DNA of 64,000 bases from Streptomyces sp. PKU-EA00015 (GCF_013387495.1 NZ_JABZEE010000051.1:60370-124369); one strand, 5' to 3'. Counted from the stretch's first letter, positions 1-7,725 are shown. Translations and numbers: made by a program. Notes: generated by a model from the sequence alone, not told the origin.

Positions 1-1
1 C

Positions 2-199
2 GTGAAGATCACGAGCCGGTACCACGACGAACGCCCCGGGATGATCGCGCTGCCGCCGGGCGCGGTGGGCGATGCGCGGGGGCGGCCGAGCTTCCTGGAG
101 ACGGACGAGCTGCGGGACATACGGGTGGGCGAGTTCCGCAGGCGGGTCGGCACGGTGGACCCGGCGGTCTGGGACCAGGTCCGGCACCTGGCGGTGTGA
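2..199 (+). CDS. C-terminal fragment of a hypothetical protein, possibly PemK/MazF-like
   Basis: The frame is open from the left edge of the window, so the 65 residues visible are probably the C-terminus of a longer gene; the GTG at base 2 need not be its start. The last residues read VGEFRRRVGTVDPAVWDQV, which resembles the final helix of PemK/MazF-type ribonuclease toxins, where a short strand is followed by a helix that closes the fold. No catalytic part is in view, so the family call is a guess from this tail. It converges with cysM. Confidence 0.4.
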   Translation: MKITSRYHDERPGMIALPPGAVGDARGRPSFLETDELRDIRVGEFRRRVGTVDPAVWDQVRHLAV

Positions 200-380
200 G
201 CCCCCGTGCCCGGGGGCTCATGCCCCGGGCCGTTCCGCGCTCCGAGCGCCCCTATTGCCTGACGGCCGTGGGAATGCCCTGGCCGATGTCGCGCCGCAGC
301 CCTGACGGCGCGCCGGGCAGACACGGCCTGCGTTGAGGCCGGCCCCCGAGCCCGACGGGTGAACCCGCGCCGGACCGGGG

Positions 381-430
381 CGAAGCCCCGCCCGCGATTG
401 AGGCGCGGGGCCCCGGGGGCGGAGCCCCCG
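381..430 (+). repeat. GC-rich dispersed intergenic repeat, copy A
   Basis: A segment with the core ATTGAGGCGCGGGGCCCC followed by GGGGGCGGAGCCCCC. Related cores lie at 17177-17222, 48001-48045 and 48103-48147, all in the same + orientation and all at the 3' ends of genes. A weaker relative precedes this copy near 329-352. The GGGGGC/GCCCCC arms can fold. This copy sits between the convergent ends of the first gene and cysM, so it may end transcription. It has no coding character. Confidence 0.55.
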
Positions 431-451
431 AAAGCCCCGGGCGGGGCCCGG

Positions 452-1402
452 TCACGCCCAGAGCTGGCCCTGCAGCGTCTCGATCGCCTCTTCCGTCGTC
501 TTCGCCGTGTAGACGCCCGTCGACAGGTACTTCCACCCGCCGTCCGCCACCACGAACACGATGTCCGCCTGCTCGCCCGCCTTGACGGCCTTCCTGCCGA
601 CGCCGATCGCGGCGTGCAGGGCCGCGCCCGTGGAGACGCCCGCGAAGATGCCCTCCTGCTGGAGGAGTTCGCGGGTACGGGTGACCGCGTCCGCGGAGCC
701 GACCGAGAAGCGGGTGGTCAGCACGGACGCGTCGTAGAGCTCGGGGACGAAACCCTCGTCCAGGTTGCGCAGACCGTAGACGAGGTCGTCGTAGCGCGGC
801 TCGGCGGCGACGATCTTGATGTCCGGCTTGTTCTCGCGCAGGTAGCGGCCGACGCCCATCAGCGTGCCCGTCGTGCCGAGGCCCGCCACGAAGTGGGTGA
901 CCGACGGCAGGTCGGCGAGGATCTCGGGGCCGGTGGTCGCGTAGTGCGCGCCCGCGTTGTCCGGGTTGCCGTACTGGTAGAGCATCACCCACGACGGGTT
1001 CTGCTCGGCGAGCTCCTTGGCGACGCGTACCGCCGTGTTGGAGCCGCCCGCCGCGGGGGACGAGATGATCTCGGCGCCCCACATCGCGAGCAGGTCCCGG
1101 CGCTCCTGGGAGGTGTTCTCCGGCATGACGCAGACGATGTGGTAGCCCTTGAGCTTGGCCGCCATCGCCAGCGAGATGCCGGTGTTGCCGCTGGTCGGTT
1201 CGAGGATGGTGCAGCCGGGGGTGAGCCGGCCGTCCTTCTCCGCCTGCTCGACCATGTGGAGCGCGGGGCGGTCCTTGATCGAGCCGGTCGGGTTGCGGTC
1301 CTCCAGCTTGGCCCAGATGCGGACGTCCTCGGACGGGGACAGCCGCGGGAGCCGCACCAGCGGCGTGTTGCCGACGGCGGCGAGCGGGGAGTCGTAACGC
1401 AT
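452..1402 (-). CDS. cysM: CysM-type cysteine synthase (O-phosphoserine sulfhydrylase class)
   Basis: A PLP-dependent enzyme of 316 residues. The Schiff-base lysine is K43 in NPTGSIKDRPA, the substrate loop TSGNTG is at residues 70-75, and the PLP-phosphate loop GLGTTG begins at residue 174. In Mycobacterium tuberculosis the CysM of this context takes sulfur from thiocarboxylated CysO rather than free sulfide and makes a CysO-cysteine adduct. The start lies 5 nt after the cysO stop, so the two are cotranscribed and probably translated together. The adjoining carrier and protease make the CysO-dependent role more likely than a plain O-acetylserine sulfhydrylase. The mec gene upstream appears to be a separate unit. 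Confidence 0.95.
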   Translation of the reverse strand: MRYDSPLAAVGNTPLVRLPRLSPSEDVRIWAKLEDRNPTGSIKDRPALHMVEQAEKDGRLTPGCTILEPTSGNTGISLAMAAKLKGYHIVCVMPENTSQERRDLLAMWGAEIISSPAAGGSNTAVRVAKELAEQNPSWVMLYQYGNPDNAGAHYATTGPEILADLPSVTHFVAGLGTTGTLMGVGRYLRENKPDIKIVAAEPRYDDLVYGLRNLDEGFVPELYDASVLTTRFSVGSADAVTRTRELLQQEGIFAGVSTGAALHAAIGVGRKAVKAGEQADIVFVVADGGWKYLSTGVYTAKTTEEAIETLQGQLWA

Positions 1403-1407
1403 CAGGA

Positions 1408-1686
1408 TCAGACCATGCCGCCGGCGACGGCCGGCAGGATCGTCACGTTGTCGCCGTCGGACAGCTTGGTGGAGATGCCGTCGAGGAAGCGGACGTCCTC
1501 GTCGTTCAGGTAGACGTTGACGAAGCGGCGCAGCTGGTCGCCTTCGACGATGCGCTCCTTGATGCCGCTGTGCCGGGACTCGAGGTCTGCGAACAGCTCG
1601 GCGAGGGTGTCTCCACTGCCTTCGACGGCCTTGGCTCCGCCGGTGTAGGTGCGGAGGATGGTCGGGATGCGGACCTCGATGGCCAT
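1408..1686 (-). CDS. cysO: CysO-like sulfur-carrier protein (MoaD/ThiS fold)
   Basis: A 92-residue ubiquitin-like sulfur carrier. The ATG at 1686 was chosen because AGGAG lies 8 nt upstream and the family begins with an IEVRIPTILR-type strand here; a longer frame to 1842 has no such support. The ending ILPAVAGG matches the conserved diglycine tail, whose last glycine (G90) is thiocarboxylated in the family. Here two more residues, Met-Val, follow the diglycine, so the protein probably must be trimmed before it can be activated. The likely trimming enzyme is the JAMM protease encoded at 2026-2448. Sulfur would then pass to CysM, encoded next. Confidence 0.93.
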   Translation of the reverse strand: MAIEVRIPTILRTYTGGAKAVEGSGDTLAELFADLESRHSGIKERIVEGDQLRRFVNVYLNDEDVRFLDGISTKLSDGDNVTILPAVAGGMV

Positions 1687-1774
1687 GACGTGGGCTCCTG
1701 TCGGAAGGTGGCGTAGGGGCGCGCGGCTGTGGCCCCCGCGCGAGGGGGTGCTGCTGGCGTGGTGCGCTCGTACG

Positions 1775-1891
1775 TCAGAACGCAGCGCGGGCCGTACACA
1801 TCGCGCTGGCGAGGCGGCACAGGTCGACGTGCAGCCGCGCAACGAGCAGCAGGGTGCTCGGCGTCTTGTCGCTCACGTCGTGAAGAACCAT
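1775..1891 (-). CDS. Putative cysteine-type leader peptide upstream of cysO
   Basis: A 38-codon frame starting with ATG GTT CTT and ending 88 nt before the cysO start. The peptide holds ARLHVDLCRLASAMC, which fits the HVDL.R..SA.C pattern of short leader peptides found upstream of sulfur-assimilation genes in Streptomyces. Related cysteine-rich leader ORFs act in mycobacteria as cysteine-responsive attenuators. Two Cys codons lie in the last third of the frame, as expected if ribosome stalling on cysteine codons sets downstream expression. I see no strong Shine-Dalgarno for this ATG. A shorter alternative (ATG at 1898, 8 codons) overlaps it. Role inferred from motif and position. Confidence 0.7.
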   Translation of the reverse strand: MVLHDVSDKTPSTLLLVARLHVDLCRLASAMCTARAAF

Positions 1892-1972
1892 GCGGTCATC
1901 GTATCGATTCCCGGTCCCGATCCTTGAGTGTGATCTCGCATATCGGACGGAAGTCGCTCAGGATGTGAACCA

Positions 1973-2008
1973 CACGGGCGGAACCCCTTGTCGGACGGCC
2001 CGCCCGTG
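1973..2008 (-). terminator. Hairpin downstream of mec
   Basis: CACGGGCGG (1973-1981) and CCGCCCGTG (2000-2008) form a 9-bp stem with an 18-nt loop, 17 nt past the mec stop. It would separate mec from the leader-cysO-cysM unit. The large loop makes it only a moderate candidate. Confidence 0.45.
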
Positions 2009-2025
2009 CCACTGCCCTGTGCGTC

Positions 2026-2448
2026 TCAGTACGCCTCGACGACCTTGACGTCCTCTTCGGTGATCTCGCCGTCCACGATGCGGAACGAGCGGAACTGGAA
2101 GGGGCCCGCGTCGTCGGTGTCGGCGGTGGAGACGAGGACGTAGTGGGCACCGGGCTCGTTCGCGTAGCTGATGTCGGTGCGCGAGGGGTACGCCTCGGTC
2201 GCGGTGTGCGAGTGGTAGATGATCACCGGCTCCTCGTCGTTGTCGTCCAGCTCGCGGTAGAGCTTGAGGAGGTCGGCCGAGTCGAACTCGTAGAACGTCG
2301 GCGAGCGGGCCGCGTTCAGCATCGGGATGAAGCGCTCGGGGCGGCCGGAGCCCTCCGGGCCGGCGACGACTCCGCAGGCCTCGTCGGGGTGGTCCGCGCG
2401 GGCGTGGGCGACGATCTGGTCGAACAGGGCCCGGGTGATGGTCAGCAT
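2026..2448 (-). CDS. mec: Mec-type JAMM metalloprotease for CysO
   Basis: A 140-residue M67-family zinc peptidase. The JAMM residues are complete: Glu23 in PDEACG, then H79-S-H81-x7-S89-x2-D92. In M. tuberculosis, Mec+ cleaves the CysO-cysteine adduct to free cysteine and regenerate the carrier. In this genome it may also remove the extra Met-Val from the CysO C-terminus. It lies upstream of leader, cysO and cysM on the same strand, separated by a candidate terminator, so it may have its own promoter. Acts in the cytosol. Confidence 0.93.
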   Translation of the reverse strand: MLTITRALFDQIVAHARADHPDEACGVVAGPEGSGRPERFIPMLNAARSPTFYEFDSADLLKLYRELDDNDEEPVIIYHSHTATEAYPSRTDISYANEPGAHYVLVSTADTDDAGPFQFRSFRIVDGEITEEDVKVVEAY

Positions 2449-2467
2449 GAGCGACAGGATAAACAGA

Positions 2468-2506
2468 CGGGCCGCCGCGTACCGAGGAGTGGTACGCGGC
2501 GGCCCG
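2468..2506 (-). terminator. Strong terminator of the amino-acid permease gene
   Basis: CGGGCCGCCGCGTACC (2468-2483) pairs perfectly with GGTACGCGGCGGCCCG (2491-2506), a 16-bp stem with a 7-nt loop. It begins 17 nt after the permease stop and lies before the mec start, so it should end permease transcription. There is no U-tract, as is usual in Streptomyces. Confidence 0.8.
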
Positions 2507-2523
2507 GATGCTGGACGGAACCC

Positions 2524-3945
2524 TTACGAGCGCTTGGCGAAGGCCGCGCCCTCGGGGTTGCGGCTCTTGAGCACCAGGTAGGAGACGCCGAGGATCAGAC
2601 CCCAGAGCGGGGCGCAGTACAGCGAGAGCCGGGCGTCCTTGTCGATGCCCATCATCACGATCACCATGCCGATGAAGGCGAGGGCGAACCAGCTGGTGAA
2701 GGGGGCGCCGGGCGCCTTGAAGGTCGACTCGGGCAGTTCGCCGCGGTTGGCCTTGGCCCGGTAGCGGATCTGGCTGACCAGGATCATGATCCAGGCCCAC
2801 ATGCCGGAGATCGTGGCGAAGGAGACGACCATCTCGAACGCCTTGCCGGGCCACTGGTAGTTGATCCAGACGCCGAACATCATCAGCAGTGCCGAGAAGG
2901 TGGTGCCGATGAGCGGGGTGCCGCTGCTGGTCAGGCGGGTGAAGATCTTCGGGCCCTGGTTGTTGAGCGCGAGGTCGCGCAGCATCCGGCCGGTGGAGTA
3001 CATGCCGGAGTTGCAGGACGACAGGGCCGCGGTGAGCACGACGAAGTTGACGATGCCCGCGCCGACGGCGAGGCCCATCTTGTCGAAGGCGGCGACGAAC
3101 GGGGAGACGCCCGGCTGGAAGTTGGTCCAGGAGACGACCGACAGGATCATGATCAGGGCGCCGACGTAGAAGACGGCGATACGCCACGGCACGGTGTTGA
3201 TGGCCTTGGGCAGCGTCTTCTCCGGGTCCTTGGACTCGCCGGCGGTGACGCCGACCAGCTCGACCGCGAGGAAGGCGAACATGACGATCTGCAGGGTCAT
3301 CAGCGTGCCGCCGATGCCCTTGGGGAAGAAGCCGCCGTCGGCCCACAGGTGGGTGACCGACGCGGTCTCACCGGCGTCGGAGAAGCCGAGGGTGAGGATG
3401 CCGAGGCAGATCAGGATCATGCCGATGATGGCGGTGACCTTGACCATCGAGAACCAGAACTCGAGCTCGCCGAAGAGCTTCACGGAGATCAGGTTCGCGC
3501 CGTAGAGGATGATCGTGAAGATCAGCGCCGAGACCCATTGCGGGATGTCGAACCAGTACGTCATGTACTGGGCGGCCGCCGTGACCTCGGTCATTCCGGT
3601 GACGACCCAGAAGAGCCAGTACGTCCAGCCGGTGACGAAGCCCGCGAAGGGACCGATGAACTCGCGCGCGTACTCGGAGAAGGAACCCGAGACGGGGCGG
3701 TACATGAGCAGTTCGCCCAGCGCCCGCATGATGAAGAAGATGACCAGGCCCGCGATGGCGTAGGCCAGGATGAGGCTGGGGCCGGCCTTCGAGATGGCCT
3801 TGCCCGCGCCGAGGAAGAGGCCGGTGCCGATGGCACCGCCGATCGCGATCATCTGGATCTGCCGGGCTCCCAGTCCACGCTGGTAACCCTCGTCCGCGCC
3901 CGCGGCCTCTTTGCCGTCGTTCGGTTCGACCTGCAACGAGGTCAT
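2524..3945 (-). CDS. APC-superfamily amino-acid permease (AAT/GABA-permease type)
   Basis: A 473-residue integral membrane transporter with about 12 hydrophobic segments. The N-terminal cytosolic stretch is followed by IGGAIGTGLFLGAGKAI, the unwound first helix typical of this family. The start at 3945 was chosen over an ORF start at 4179 because the homologous region begins shortly after it and an AAAGGGCG ribosome-binding site lies 7-8 nt upstream. Likely substrates are GABA or another neutral or aromatic amino acid; the exact one cannot be read from sequence. It ends in a strong terminator and appears monocistronic. A 17-bp palindrome sits 57 bp upstream of the start and may control it. 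Confidence 0.9.
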   Translation of the reverse strand: MTSLQVEPNDGKEAAGADEGYQRGLGARQIQMIAIGGAIGTGLFLGAGKAISKAGPSLILAYAIAGLVIFFIMRALGELLMYRPVSGSFSEYAREFIGPFAGFVTGWTYWLFWVVTGMTEVTAAAQYMTYWFDIPQWVSALIFTIILYGANLISVKLFGELEFWFSMVKVTAIIGMILICLGILTLGFSDAGETASVTHLWADGGFFPKGIGGTLMTLQIVMFAFLAVELVGVTAGESKDPEKTLPKAINTVPWRIAVFYVGALIMILSVVSWTNFQPGVSPFVAAFDKMGLAVGAGIVNFVVLTAALSSCNSGMYSTGRMLRDLALNNQGPKIFTRLTSSGTPLIGTTFSALLMMFGVWINYQWPGKAFEMVVSFATISGMWAWIMILVSQIRYRAKANRGELPESTFKAPGAPFTSWFALAFIGMVIVMMGIDKDARLSLYCAPLWGLILGVSYLVLKSRNPEGAAFAKRS

Positions 3946-4304
3946 GGTGATGCGCCCTTTCTCCATGCTGATCCGCCGCGACCGCTGCGTCGAGCGGTAA
4001 CGGATCAGGTCCTGATCCCCCCGGATATGGATGGAGTGCCACCGGCGGTCTGCCGGTTCAAGCGCCCTCGGGGACAGGGGTGGCGTCCCCGAGCGGTCGT
4101 GAAGATCTATCACGGCAGCAGCGGTGATCCACTGAGGCGAGAGTGACGCACCCCACAGGAAGAAGTGGACAAAGGGCATGCGAAGCGTCGAAGTGTCGCG
4201 GCGCGGTGACGCGATCGTTATCCGGATTTGAGCGTCCGTTGAGCGAACACTGCCCAGGGACGGATGCCACCGTTCCGGGACAAAGCGGTACCGGAGGGCG
4301 GCTC
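3946..4304. other. Intergenic region upstream of the permease
   Basis: A 359-bp gap with no convincing gene. It holds the promoter side of the permease (the palindrome at 4002-4018 is listed separately), an ATCAC...GTGAT inverted repeat at 4109-4128, and the 3' flank of the DUF2017 gene. ORFs crossing it show no family resemblance and no codon-bias match. Confidence 0.6.
4002..4018. promoter_or_regulatory. Perfect 17-bp palindrome upstream of the permease
   Basis: GGATCAGG (4002-4009), T, CCTGATCC (4011-4018) is a perfect hyphenated palindrome. The centre is about 65 bp before the permease start. Size and symmetry fit a dimeric repressor such as a GntR-family protein, but no regulator gene is adjacent. 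It could also fold in the transcript as a short hairpin. Confidence 0.5.
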
Positions 4305-4898
4305 TCAGGGCATCAGGGTCTCGATGAGCGTCTCCTGCAGCGCCCCGAGCCAGAGGTAGGCCATCACCATGGGCTTGCGCGGGTCGGAGTCCGGCAGCCG
4401 GTACAGGTCGTCGTTCTCGTCCTCGTCGGTGACCTCGAGCCGGGTGCCGATGGTCAGCCGGAGGTCGTTGAGCGCGCCCAGCCAGTGCAGGCAGTCCTCG
4501 GCGCCGAGCTCCAGCACGGCGCCGCCGTCGCCCGCGACGGTCAGCGAGTCCAGGCTGCGGACGACCGCGAGGGCGTCGTCCCGCTTGCGGGTGCGCAGGT
4601 CGTTCTCGGTGAAGCGGCGGAACTCGGCGGAGGCCGCGCGCATCTCCTCGTCCTGCGGGCCGGACTCCGGGTCCGCGTACGCCTCGGGGAAGAGGCGGGC
4701 GAGCGCCGGGTCGGAGGGCGGTTCGCTCGGCCCCTGGGCGAACAGGGCGGCCAGTGGGTCCTCGCCCTGGGCCGGCTCGTCACCCGGGCCGATGAGCTCC
4801 AGCATCTGCACGACCAGGGAGCGCAGGATGGAGATCTCGACCTCGTCCAGCGCCACGGCTGCGCCGCCGCCCTTCAGCGGCTCGAAGTGAGAGCTCAT
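4305..4898 (-). CDS. DUF2017 family protein
   Basis: A 197-residue acidic, mostly helical protein with no signal peptide. The ATG at 4898 overlaps the clpS stop in an ATGA arrangement, so its translation is coupled to clpS; this decides the start over an upstream ATG at 4928. DUF2017 genes almost always follow clpS in Actinobacteria, which suggests a link to Clp-dependent proteolysis, but no biochemical role is established to my knowledge. No catalytic motif is visible. Confidence 0.85.
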   Translation of the reverse strand: MSSHFEPLKGGGAAVALDEVEISILRSLVVQMLELIGPGDEPAQGEDPLAALFAQGPSEPPSDPALARLFPEAYADPESGPQDEEMRAASAEFRRFTENDLRTRKRDDALAVVRSLDSLTVAGDGGAVLELGAEDCLHWLGALNDLRLTIGTRLEVTDEDENDDLYRLPDSDPRKPMVMAYLWLGALQETLIETLMP

Positions 4899-5209
4899 CA
4901 GCCACGGTCCTGGGAGAGCGTGGCCCACAGTCCGTATCCGTGCATCGCCTGCACGTCCCGTTCCATCTCCTCGCGGCTGCCGCTGGAGACGACGGCGCGT
5001 CCCTTGTGATGGACGTCGAGCATCAGCTTGTGCGCCTTGTCCTTGGAGTAGCCGAAGTAGGCCTGGAAGACGTAAGTGACGTAGCTCATCAGGTTGACCG
5101 GGTCGTTGTGCACCAGGGTCACCCAGGGCACATCGGGCTCGGGGACGGCCGCACTCTCCTCGGCCGACTCGGTCTGCTCGATCTCCAGTGGCACAGTCAC
5201 TCCACCCAT
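4898..5209 (-). CDS. clpS: ClpS, ATP-dependent Clp protease adaptor
   Basis: A 103-residue adaptor that delivers N-degron substrates to ClpAP/ClpCP. The conserved core starts with PWVTLVHNDPVNLMSYV, where the HND-type loop and following helix bind the substrate N-terminus and ClpA/ClpC. The middle holds DKAHKLMLDVHHKG and the end has the GLWATL strand. I chose the ATG at 5209, which has AGGTGG 6 nt upstream; a longer reading to 5263 would add a disordered stretch. First gene of the clpS-DUF2017 pair, divergent from pncB. Confidence 0.93.
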   Translation of the reverse strand: MGGVTVPLEIEQTESAEESAAVPEPDVPWVTLVHNDPVNLMSYVTYVFQAYFGYSKDKAHKLMLDVHHKGRAVVSSGSREEMERDVQAMHGYGLWATLSQDRG

Positions 5210-5264
5210 GCTGCCACCTGAGCCCCCTCGTCGCACAAACGACCCCGCCGGGAAAAACGACATC

Positions 5265-5279
5265 TCGTCAGACTGACGA
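5265..5279. promoter_or_regulatory. Palindrome between clpS and pncB
   Basis: TCGTCAG-A-CTGACGA is a perfect 7+1+7 palindrome. After one mismatched pair the symmetry continues with CAT (5261-5263) and ATG (5281-5283). It lies 22 bp before the chosen pncB start and 55 bp before clpS, where it could block pncB transcription. It does not match a regulator site I know, so the factor is unidentified. Confidence 0.5.
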
Positions 5280-5301
5280 AATGTGCGCTAGCATGATGGT
5301 C

Positions 5302-6630
5302 ATGAACACTGCAGACCTGGGGCTGCCGGTGGACGTGCCGTCGACCGCGCTCTTCACCGATCAGTACGAGTTCACGATGCTCCAGGCGGCGCTCAAGGCC
5401 GGAACCGCCGAGCGGCGCTCGGTCTTCGAGGTCTTCACCCGCCGGCTGCCCGAGGGCCGTCGCTACGGTGTCGTCGCCGGCACCGGCCGCGTCCTGGACG
5501 CCGTGGAGAACTTCCGCTTCGACGCGGGCGTGCTCCGCTTCCTGCGCGAGCGGCACATCGTCGACGAGCCCACCCTCGAATGGCTCGCGGGCTACCGCTT
5601 CCGCGGCGACATCTGGGGCTACCCGGAGGGCGAGGTGTACTTCCCCGGCTCGCCGATCCTGCGGGTCGAGGGCTCCTTCGCCGAGTGCGTGCTGCTGGAG
5701 ACCGTGATCCTGTCGATCCTCAACCACGACTCGGCGATCGCGGCGGCCGCCTCGCGCATGTCCGCGGCCGCCGGCGGACGCGGCCTGATCGAGATGGGCG
5801 CCCGCCGCACGCACGAGCTGTCCGCCGTCGCGGCCTCGCGCGCCGCGTACGTCGGCGGGTTCGACTCCACCTCCGACCTGGCGGCCGGCTTCCGCTACGC
5901 GATCCCCACGGTCGGCACCAGCGCCCACGCCTTCACCCTGCTGCACGACAGCGAACGCGGCGCCTTCCGGGCCCAGGTCGACTCGCTGGGCCGCGGCACG
6001 ACCCTGCTGGTCGACACCTTCGACGTGGCCGAGGCCGTGCGCACCGCGGTCGACATCGCGGGTCCCGAGCTCGGGGCCGTACGGATCGACTCGGGCGACC
6101 TGCTGCTCGTCGCGCACCGGGTGCGCAAGCAGCTGGACGAGCTGGGCGCGGTGAACACCAGGATCGTCGTCACCTCCGACCTGGACGAGTACGCCATCGC
6201 CTCGCTCGCCGCGGCCCCGGTGGACGCGTACGGCGTGGGCACCCAGCTGGTCACCGGCAGCGGTCACCCGACCTGCGCGATGGTCTACAAGCTCGTCGCC
6301 CGGGCCCGCTCGGCGGACCCGAAGGCCCCGCTGGAGCCGGTGGCGAAGAAGTCGCTCGGCGGGAAGCTGTCGATCGGCGGCCGCAAGTGGGCCGCGCGCC
6401 GGCTGGACGAGCACGCGGTCGCCGCGGCCGAGGTCGTGGGGCTCGGCGACGTACCGCCCGCGCTGGTGGACCGGCAGCTGCTGGTGGAGCTGGTCAAGGG
6501 CGGCGACATCGTGGCCCGCGAGCCGCTGGACGCGGCGCGCGAGCGGCACATCGCGGCGCGGGCCGGGCTGCCGATGTCGGCGATGCAGCTCTCGCGCGGC
6601 GAGCCGGTGATCCCGACCGAGTACGCGTAG
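5302..6630 (+). CDS. pncB: Nicotinate phosphoribosyltransferase
   Basis: A 442-residue enzyme joining nicotinate and PRPP to nicotinate mononucleotide in NAD salvage. The N-terminus has the family signature TDQYEFTMLQAAL, and the active-site histidine lies in PTVGTSAHAF. Three in-frame ATGs (5293, 5296, 5302) are possible; I chose 5302 because the family begins MNTADLGLP-like there, and no site has a strong ribosome-binding sequence. pncA follows 169 bp downstream on the same strand, so the two supply successive steps from nicotinamide. Confidence 0.94.
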   Translation: MNTADLGLPVDVPSTALFTDQYEFTMLQAALKAGTAERRSVFEVFTRRLPEGRRYGVVAGTGRVLDAVENFRFDAGVLRFLRERHIVDEPTLEWLAGYRFRGDIWGYPEGEVYFPGSPILRVEGSFAECVLLETVILSILNHDSAIAAAASRMSAAAGGRGLIEMGARRTHELSAVAASRAAYVGGFDSTSDLAAGFRYAIPTVGTSAHAFTLLHDSERGAFRAQVDSLGRGTTLLVDTFDVAEAVRTAVDIAGPELGAVRIDSGDLLLVAHRVRKQLDELGAVNTRIVVTSDLDEYAIASLAAAPVDAYGVGTQLVTGSGHPTCAMVYKLVARARSADPKAPLEPVAKKSLGGKLSIGGRKWAARRLDEHAVAAAEVVGLGDVPPALVDRQLLVELVKGGDIVAREPLDAARERHIAARAGLPMSAMQLSRGEPVIPTEYA

Positions 6631-6799
6631 ATCCGTGCGAGGGGGGAAGCGGGGCGTGAGCGTCCGACGCCCCCTCCCGCAGGGCCTTGCGAGTCTCTAC
6701 GCTCAGTAGTTGAACCCTCGCCAGTCGTCCGGCCCGCCCGGCAGGACGAGTCCGCCGGCCACCGCGCCGACCGTCACCAGCCACCGAAGGACACCCGTC

Positions 6800-7387
6800 A
6801 TGCACCGCGCCTTGATCGTCGTGGACGTTCAGAACGACTTCTGCGAGGGCGGCAGCCTCGCGGTGGCGGGGGGCGCCGACGTCGCAGCCGCCATCACCGA
6901 ACTGATCGGCCAGGCCCAGCCGGGCTACCGCCACGTGGTCGCCACGCGCGACCACCACATCGAGCCGGGCGGACACTTCTCCGACCACCCCGACTTCGTC
7001 GACTCCTGGCCGCGGCACTGCGTCGCCGGCACGGAGGGCGTCGGCTTCCATCCGAACTTCGCGCCGGCCGTCGCCTCGGGCGCCGTCGCCGCGGTCTTCG
7101 ACAAGGGCGCGTACGCGGCGGCGTACAGCGGCTTCGAGGGCTCCGACGAGAACGGTTCCACGCTGGCCGAGTGGCTGCGGGCCCGCGGCGTCACCGAGGT
7201 GGACGTCGTCGGCATCGCGACCGACCACTGTGTGCGGGCCACCGCGCTGGACGCGGCCCGCGAGGGCTTCACGACCCGTGTGCTGCTCGACCTGACCGCC
7301 GGTGTCTCGAAGGAGACGACCGAGCGCGCCCTGGAGGAGCTGCGCACGGCGGGCGTGGAGCTGAGCGGGAAGCCGGTGGTCGTCTGA
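6800..7387 (+). CDS. pncA: Nicotinamidase (isochorismatase family)
   Basis: A 195-residue amidase converting nicotinamide to nicotinate, the substrate of the preceding PncB. The catalytic triad is visible: D9 in VVDVQNDF, K102 in VFDKGAY and C144 in ATDHCVRA, with metal ligands in RDHH (D51, H53) and H73. The ATG at 6800 has AAGGA 9 nt upstream, and the family starts here; the frame extends to 6710 without support. Confidence 0.94.
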   Translation: MHRALIVVDVQNDFCEGGSLAVAGGADVAAAITELIGQAQPGYRHVVATRDHHIEPGGHFSDHPDFVDSWPRHCVAGTEGVGFHPNFAPAVASGAVAAVFDKGAYAAAYSGFEGSDENGSTLAEWLRARGVTEVDVVGIATDHCVRATALDAAREGFTTRVLLDLTAGVSKETTERALEELRTAGVELSGKPVVV

Positions 7388-7410
7388 CCCCGCCGGGTCG
7401 TGGCCGCCGG

Positions 7411-7725
7411 TCAGGCGGGGCGTGCGGATCTGAGCAGGGCCCGGATCGGGTGCCACAGCCCCTGGGCCGTGCCCTGGTCCGCGCGCCACACCAGTCCGTC
7501 GGGGTGGTGCAGCACGGCGGTCACCTCGTCCGGCGTCGGTGGCTCGGCGTTGCCGCGCAGGTAGACCGCGCGGAGACCCAGATTGCGCAGCCGGGTCAGC
7601 GCCCTGGCCCGGTTCGCGGCGTGCACGAGGAACCTGACGGTGGTCCCGTCGCCGGCCGGGCTGGGCAGACTGAGCGCGACGACCACGCTGCCGTTGGGCA
7701 ACTTGCAAAAACCTCCAGCGGGCAT
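7411..7725 (-). CDS. Conserved hypothetical protein, 104 aa
   Basis: A small soluble protein with no recognised domain. It begins MPAGGFCKLPNGSVVVAL, includes an Arg/Ala-rich helix (FLVHAANRARALTRLRN) and ends in a Trp-containing helix (GLWHPIRALLRSA). A GGGGGAG sequence upstream of the ATG at 7725 supports translation, and codon use matches the neighbours. It converges with pncA and lies downstream of the M6 protease gene, with that gene's terminator between. Function unknown. Confidence 0.65.
   Translation of the reverse strand: MPAGGFCKLPNGSVVVALSLPSPAGDGTTVRFLVHAANRARALTRLRNLGLRAVYLRGNAEPPTPDEVTAVLHHPDGLVWRADQGTAQGLWHPIRALLRSARPA

Noticed and set aside
1408..1842. Longer start for CysO at 1842
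   Set aside because: The extra 52 residues are Arg/Ser-rich with no homology and overlap the leader frame; the Shine-Dalgarno is at the 1686 ATG.
2143..4146. 667-aa plus-strand ORF opposite the permease
   Set aside because: Acidic His/Asp-rich composition typical of antisense to a membrane protein; no family resemblance.
5289..5294. TAGCAT as a -10 box of pncB
   Set aside because: No acceptable -35 hexamer at 16-18 bp; the palindrome occupies that place.
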